A stretch of DNA of 9,487 bases, taken from an uncultured Campylobacter sp. GTDB lineage: Bacteria; Campylobacterota; Campylobacteria; Campylobacterales; Campylobacteraceae. This document shows positions 6,448 to 9,487 of this stretch, piece by piece (position 1 is the stretch's first letter; each line of letters starts with the position of its first letter). The notes under the pieces are model-generated. The model saw nothing but the letters and a program-made list of their open reading frames with translations, was not told the origin of the DNA and searched no databases. The DNA is taken from positions 1 through 9,487 of the forward strand of contig CALISV010000003.1 in NCBI GenBank assembly GCA_938041615.1. Reading direction: 5' to 3'. A program made the position numbers and the translations under genes.

Positions 6448-9447
6448 ATGCAAAGACGAGAATTTCTAAAAAACGCGGCGATGATCTCGGCCGTAGGCGC
6501 GACCGCTGCGGTAGCGGACGACGCTGCTAAAATAAAAGACGACTATAAACCGCAGGGCAGCTCGCTTCAGCCCGAATTTAGCGTAAAAGACGGCAAAATT
6601 TCGATGAACGACGGCCATAGCGTGGTATTTTCTATGTGTCACGGCTGCGTGGCAAAGTGCGGACTGCGCCTGCACGTGGACGAAAAAGCAGACCGCGTAC
6701 TAAGATGCACGGGCAACCCCTATCACCCGCTATCAAACGTGCACTGGGCGAGCTTTGAAACCTCGATAAACGACGCGTTGCTAGCAACAACGGCTAGCGG
6801 CGAGGACGATCGGCGCGCTACTGTATGCGCTAGAGGCGCGGCGCTACCGGAGATGATAGCTTCGCCTATTAGGATTTTATCGCCGCTTAAGCGAGTAGGC
6901 AAAAGGGGCGAGGGCAAGTGGAAAAAGATCAGTTTCGAACAGCTCATCGAGGAGGTCGTCGAGGGCGGAGATCTTTTCGGCGAGGGGCACGTGGACGGGC
7001 TTAGGGCTATACTCTCAGACGAGCTCATCGACGAGGCAAATCCCGAATACGGCACCAAGCGCAACCAGCTTTTAAGCTTTTATCTCTACGACGGACGCTC
7101 GGATATCGTCGATCGCTTTATAAAAAAATCATTCGGCACTATAAATCACTATTCCCACGGCGGTATCTGCGGCGGCGGTTTTAGAGTCGGCGGCAAGATC
7201 GCACATAATGCAAAGGGCTTTGCTCACACCAAACCCGACTACGAAAACTCCAAATTTACCATCTACTGGGGCACCTCGCCGGCAAACGGCGGAAATCCGT
7301 TCCAAAAGCAAGCCAAAATGGTCGCCCACGCAAGAAGCACAAACGATGACTTCAGCTATGCGGTGGTAGATCCGACGCTAACAAACGCCGTCAAATTCGC
7401 CGCCTCCGATAAAGGCCGCTGGATCGGTATAAAACCCGGCACCGACACTGCGCTTGCTATGGCGATGATACGCTGGATCATAGAAAACGAAAAATACGCC
7501 GCAAACTACCTCATGCAGCCAAATTTGGAGCAGGCAAAGCTAGCGGGCGAAATACACTGGTGCAACGCCACCCACCTAGTCATCACGCAAAAAGGCCACC
7601 CAGACTACGGCAAATTTGCGCTCGTGGGCGACGAGTGGCAGGTCTGCTCTCAAAGCGGCAAAATCCAAAGCTATAAGATAAACGAGCCGGCCAAGCTCTA
7701 CTACAAGGGCAAAATTTTACTTAACGGCAAAAAAGTCGAGGTCAAAAGCTCGATACAGCTGCTAAAAGAGTCCGCCTACAAACACAGCCTCAAAGAGTAC
7801 TCTAAAATTTGCGGCGTGAGCGTGGATGATATCCTCTGGCTGTGCGAAAATTTCACCAAAAACGGCAGGCAGGTCAGCACCAACGTCCACGGCGGCATGA
7901 TGCACACGCAAGCGGCGATGAGCGCGTACGCGATCTTTTGCCTAAATACGCTAATGGGCACATACGGCTACAAGGGCGGCAGTGTAAACGCAAGCGCGGG
8001 CACTCATGAGTTTTTAAAGGGTAGATACGATCTAGAGAGCTTCGAGGGCGCATACAAACCAAACGGACTAAATTTATCCCGCTCGGGCAAGTATTACGAA
8101 ACGAGCTCGGAGTTTAAGCGCAAAGTCGCAGCCGGCGGTAGCGGTTATCCTGCGCAGCAGCCGTGGTATCCTATCTCGATGCCGCTAGTAAACGAAACGC
8201 TCACTAGCCACGCCGCAGGCTACCCGTACAAGGTAAAAGCGTTTATAAACTATATGACAAACGTGATGTACGGGCAGGCGGGGCTCGAGGTCGCGGTGCT
8301 TGACGCGCTAAAAGATAGCAAAAATTTACCGCTTTTCATCGGTATCGACGCCTTTATGAACGAGACCAACGCCTACGCCGACTACATCGTGCCAGACGGG
8401 GTAAATCTCGAAAACTGGGCGCTTCCAAACTCGCTTTGGGGCACGATAGCTAAAACCTCGGTCGTGCGCTACCCGGCCGTCGCCGCCAAACAAGACCGCG
8501 CCGCAGACGGCACGCTGATCGACGTGGAGGCCTTTTATATCGCGGTGGCAAAGAGGCTCGGGCTAAAAGGATTTGGCAAGGGCGCCTTTAAGGACAAGGA
8601 CGGAAAGCCGATGGATCTGGATACGAAGGAGCAGTATTACGCCGCAGCGCTGGCAAATTTGGCCTTTGACGGAGAGGGCGTAAAGGATATCAGCAAAGAG
8701 GACTTAAAACTCAGTAAAATTTCAAAAACCATGAAAAAGCTAGAGCCGTTTTTAAAAGACGAGGAAAAACCAAAAGTCGCAAACGTGCTGGCAAAGGGCG
8801 GTAGGTTTGACAGCTACGAGAGTGCGTACAAGGGCGATAAAACCACGGTAAAAGTCCCGGCTGCTACGCCTGCTGCGATCTACTACGAGCCGCTTGGCGG
8901 ACATAGGCACTCTATCACGGGCGAGTATATGCCTGGCACTCCTAGCCTCGCTCTGCCTGTGGCTAGCGACGGCACTCCGCTAGAAAAGTTTTTCCCAAAA
9001 TCGGAGTGGAAATATCTCGTAAGCTCGAGAAAATCAAACATCCAGCACTACTACACGATCGTTAGTCCAAAGCTACGCGCCATACATCCGAAAAATTTCG
9101 TAAGGATCGCCGAGGATATCGCGAGCGAGCAGGGTATCAAGACGGGCGACAAGGTCAAGATCACGACGCCGTACGGCTCGCAAACTGGCGAGGCCTTCGT
9201 AACAAACGGCGTTGCTAGCGGCGTCATCAGCCTCGAGCACGGATTTGGACACGATGAGTTTGGCGCTAGAGTGCATTTTATCGACGGCAAACCGGCCTTT
9301 TGGCTAGAAAACGCGGAAAAAGGGGTAAATCACAACAAACTTGGCCTACTAGATCCGAAACGAAAGGGCAAATTTAGCCTAAACGACTGGCTAGTGGGCA
9401 CTTGCGCCAGACAGGCACTACCTGCAAATATCCGTAAAATCGGCTAA
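6448..9447 (+). CDS. ttrA: Tetrathionate reductase molybdenum catalytic subunit TtrA
   Basis: This periplasmic Mo-bisPGD oxidoreductase of the DMSO reductase family is predicted to reduce tetrathionate to thiosulfate during anaerobic respiration. It has 999 residues, close to the roughly 1020 of Salmonella TtrA. A consensus Tat signal QRREFLK (twin arginines 3-4) leads to a likely cleavage after AVA (23). An N-terminal [4Fe-4S] site uses C64, C67, C71 and C127 (CHGCVAKC, then VCARG). Cys241 in HGGICGGG aligns with the family's Mo-coordinating cysteine. Pterin-binding landmarks include WGTSPANGGNPF (274-285), KPGTDTALAMAMIRW (329-343), IDAFMNETNAYADYIVPD (633-650) and the C-terminal molydopterin-binding domain from about 855, with HGFGHDEFGA at 931-940. 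Segments such as GEGKW (154-158), EEVVEGGDLFGEGHVDGLR (168-186), WYPI and GGRFDSYESAY recall TtrA rather than PsrA/PhsA, ArrA or NapA. It is second in the ttrBA operon. Related arsenate or selenate reductases are the main alternatives; tetrathionate is well favoured because TtrB agrees independently. Confidence 0.9.
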   Translation: MQRREFLKNAAMISAVGATAAVADDAAKIKDDYKPQGSSLQPEFSVKDGKISMNDGHSVVFSMCHGCVAKCGLRLHVDEKADRVLRCTGNPYHPLSNVHWASFETSINDALLATTASGEDDRRATVCARGAALPEMIASPIRILSPLKRVGKRGEGKWKKISFEQLIEEVVEGGDLFGEGHVDGLRAILSDELIDEANPEYGTKRNQLLSFYLYDGRSDIVDRFIKKSFGTINHYSHGGICGGGFRVGGKIAHNAKGFAHTKPDYENSKFTIYWGTSPANGGNPFQKQAKMVAHARSTNDDFSYAVVDPTLTNAVKFAASDKGRWIGIKPGTDTALAMAMIRWIIENEKYAANYLMQPNLEQAKLAGEIHWCNATHLVITQKGHPDYGKFALVGDEWQVCSQSGKIQSYKINEPAKLYYKGKILLNGKKVEVKSSIQLLKESAYKHSLKEYSKICGVSVDDILWLCENFTKNGRQVSTNVHGGMMHTQAAMSAYAIFCLNTLMGTYGYKGGSVNASAGTHEFLKGRYDLESFEGAYKPNGLNLSRSGKYYETSSEFKRKVAAGGSGYPAQQPWYPISMPLVNETLTSHAAGYPYKVKAFINYMTNVMYGQAGLEVAVLDALKDSKNLPLFIGIDAFMNETNAYADYIVPDGVNLENWALPNSLWGTIAKTSVVRYPAVAAKQDRAADGTLIDVEAFYIAVAKRLGLKGFGKGAFKDKDGKPMDLDTKEQYYAAALANLAFDGEGVKDISKEDLKLSKISKTMKKLEPFLKDEEKPKVANVLAKGGRFDSYESAYKGDKTTVKVPAATPAAIYYEPLGGHRHSITGEYMPGTPSLALPVASDGTPLEKFFPKSEWKYLVSSRKSNIQHYYTIVSPKLRAIHPKNFVRIAEDIASEQGIKTGDKVKITTPYGSQTGEAFVTNGVASGVISLEHGFGHDEFGARVHFIDGKPAFWLENAEKGVNHNKLGLLDPKRKGKFSLNDWLVGTCARQALPANIRKIG

Positions 9448-9449
9448 AT

Positions 9450-9487
9450 TTAACGCGGCGGCCTCGGCTTAGCTGGGTCGCCGTTAA
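9450..9487 (+). terminator. Hairpin after ttrA, likely terminator cut by the window edge
   Basis: TTAACG (9450-9455) pairs with CGTTAA (9482-9487). After a two-base bulge GCG (9458-9460) pairs with CGC (9479-9481), and GCC (9461-9463) with GGT (9476-9478). This gives a bulged stem of about 12 bp that starts two nt after the ttrA stop. Any T tract would lie just beyond the window, so intrinsic termination is probable but not shown. Confidence 0.5.

Noticed and set aside
6448..9447. TtrA as polysulfide/thiosulfate (PsrA/PhsA), arsenate (ArrA) or nitrate (NapA) reductase
   Set aside because: Length near 1000 residues, internal blocks and the partner TtrB all fit tetrathionate reductase better; PsrA and PhsA are shorter, about 760 residues.

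Overview
The window looks like a piece of a Campylobacter chromosome, probably from the higher-GC oral/intestinal group (C. showae, C. rectus, C. curvus or C. concisus type). The evidence is the gene content: an epsilonproteobacterial-type XerH, and a purC / S41 protease / divergent clpB arrangement that, from memory, matches the C. jejuni locus around Cj0509c-Cj0512. Ribosome binding sites of the AAAGGAG/TAAGGAG type and AT-rich intergenic DNA with AAATTT-rich short repeats between moderately GC-rich genes also fit. The species assignment is inference.

Layout from left to right. Positions 1-184 (minus) hold the N-terminal 61 codons of purC (SAICAR synthetase), cut by the window edge. It lies 11 nt downstream of ctpA (196-1500, minus), an exported PDZ/S41 carboxy-terminal processing protease. 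The 178-bp gap 1501-1678 is a divergent control region. It carries a perfect-consensus sigma70 promoter for clpB and a 29-bp dyad that resembles an HspR operator (HAIR) lying across that promoter. clpB (1679-4252, plus) encodes a full-length 857-residue disaggregase and ends in a clear intrinsic terminator. The convergent gap 4253-4464 holds that terminator plus four copies of CAAATTTAGC and overlapping palindromes. xerH (4465-5529, minus) is an intact single-recombinase chromosome-dimer resolution enzyme. The gap 5530-5696 is a second divergent control region with stacked palindromes and AAGTTA direct repeats.

The right-hand third (5697-9447, plus) is a two-gene respiratory operon, ttrB-ttrA. 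It encodes the Tat-exported four-cluster ferredoxin subunit and the molybdenum catalytic subunit of a periplasmic tetrathionate reductase. No quinol dehydrogenase ttrC or sensor/regulator ttrSR is present upstream or between the two genes. A hairpin directly after ttrA suggests the transcript may end there.

No mobile element, CRISPR array, RNA gene or obviously new multi-gene system is visible; all long genes belong to known families. The most interesting material is regulatory: the heat-shock operator architecture between ctpA and clpB, the ttrC-less tetrathionate reductase, and the unexplained repeats and palindromes flanking xerH.
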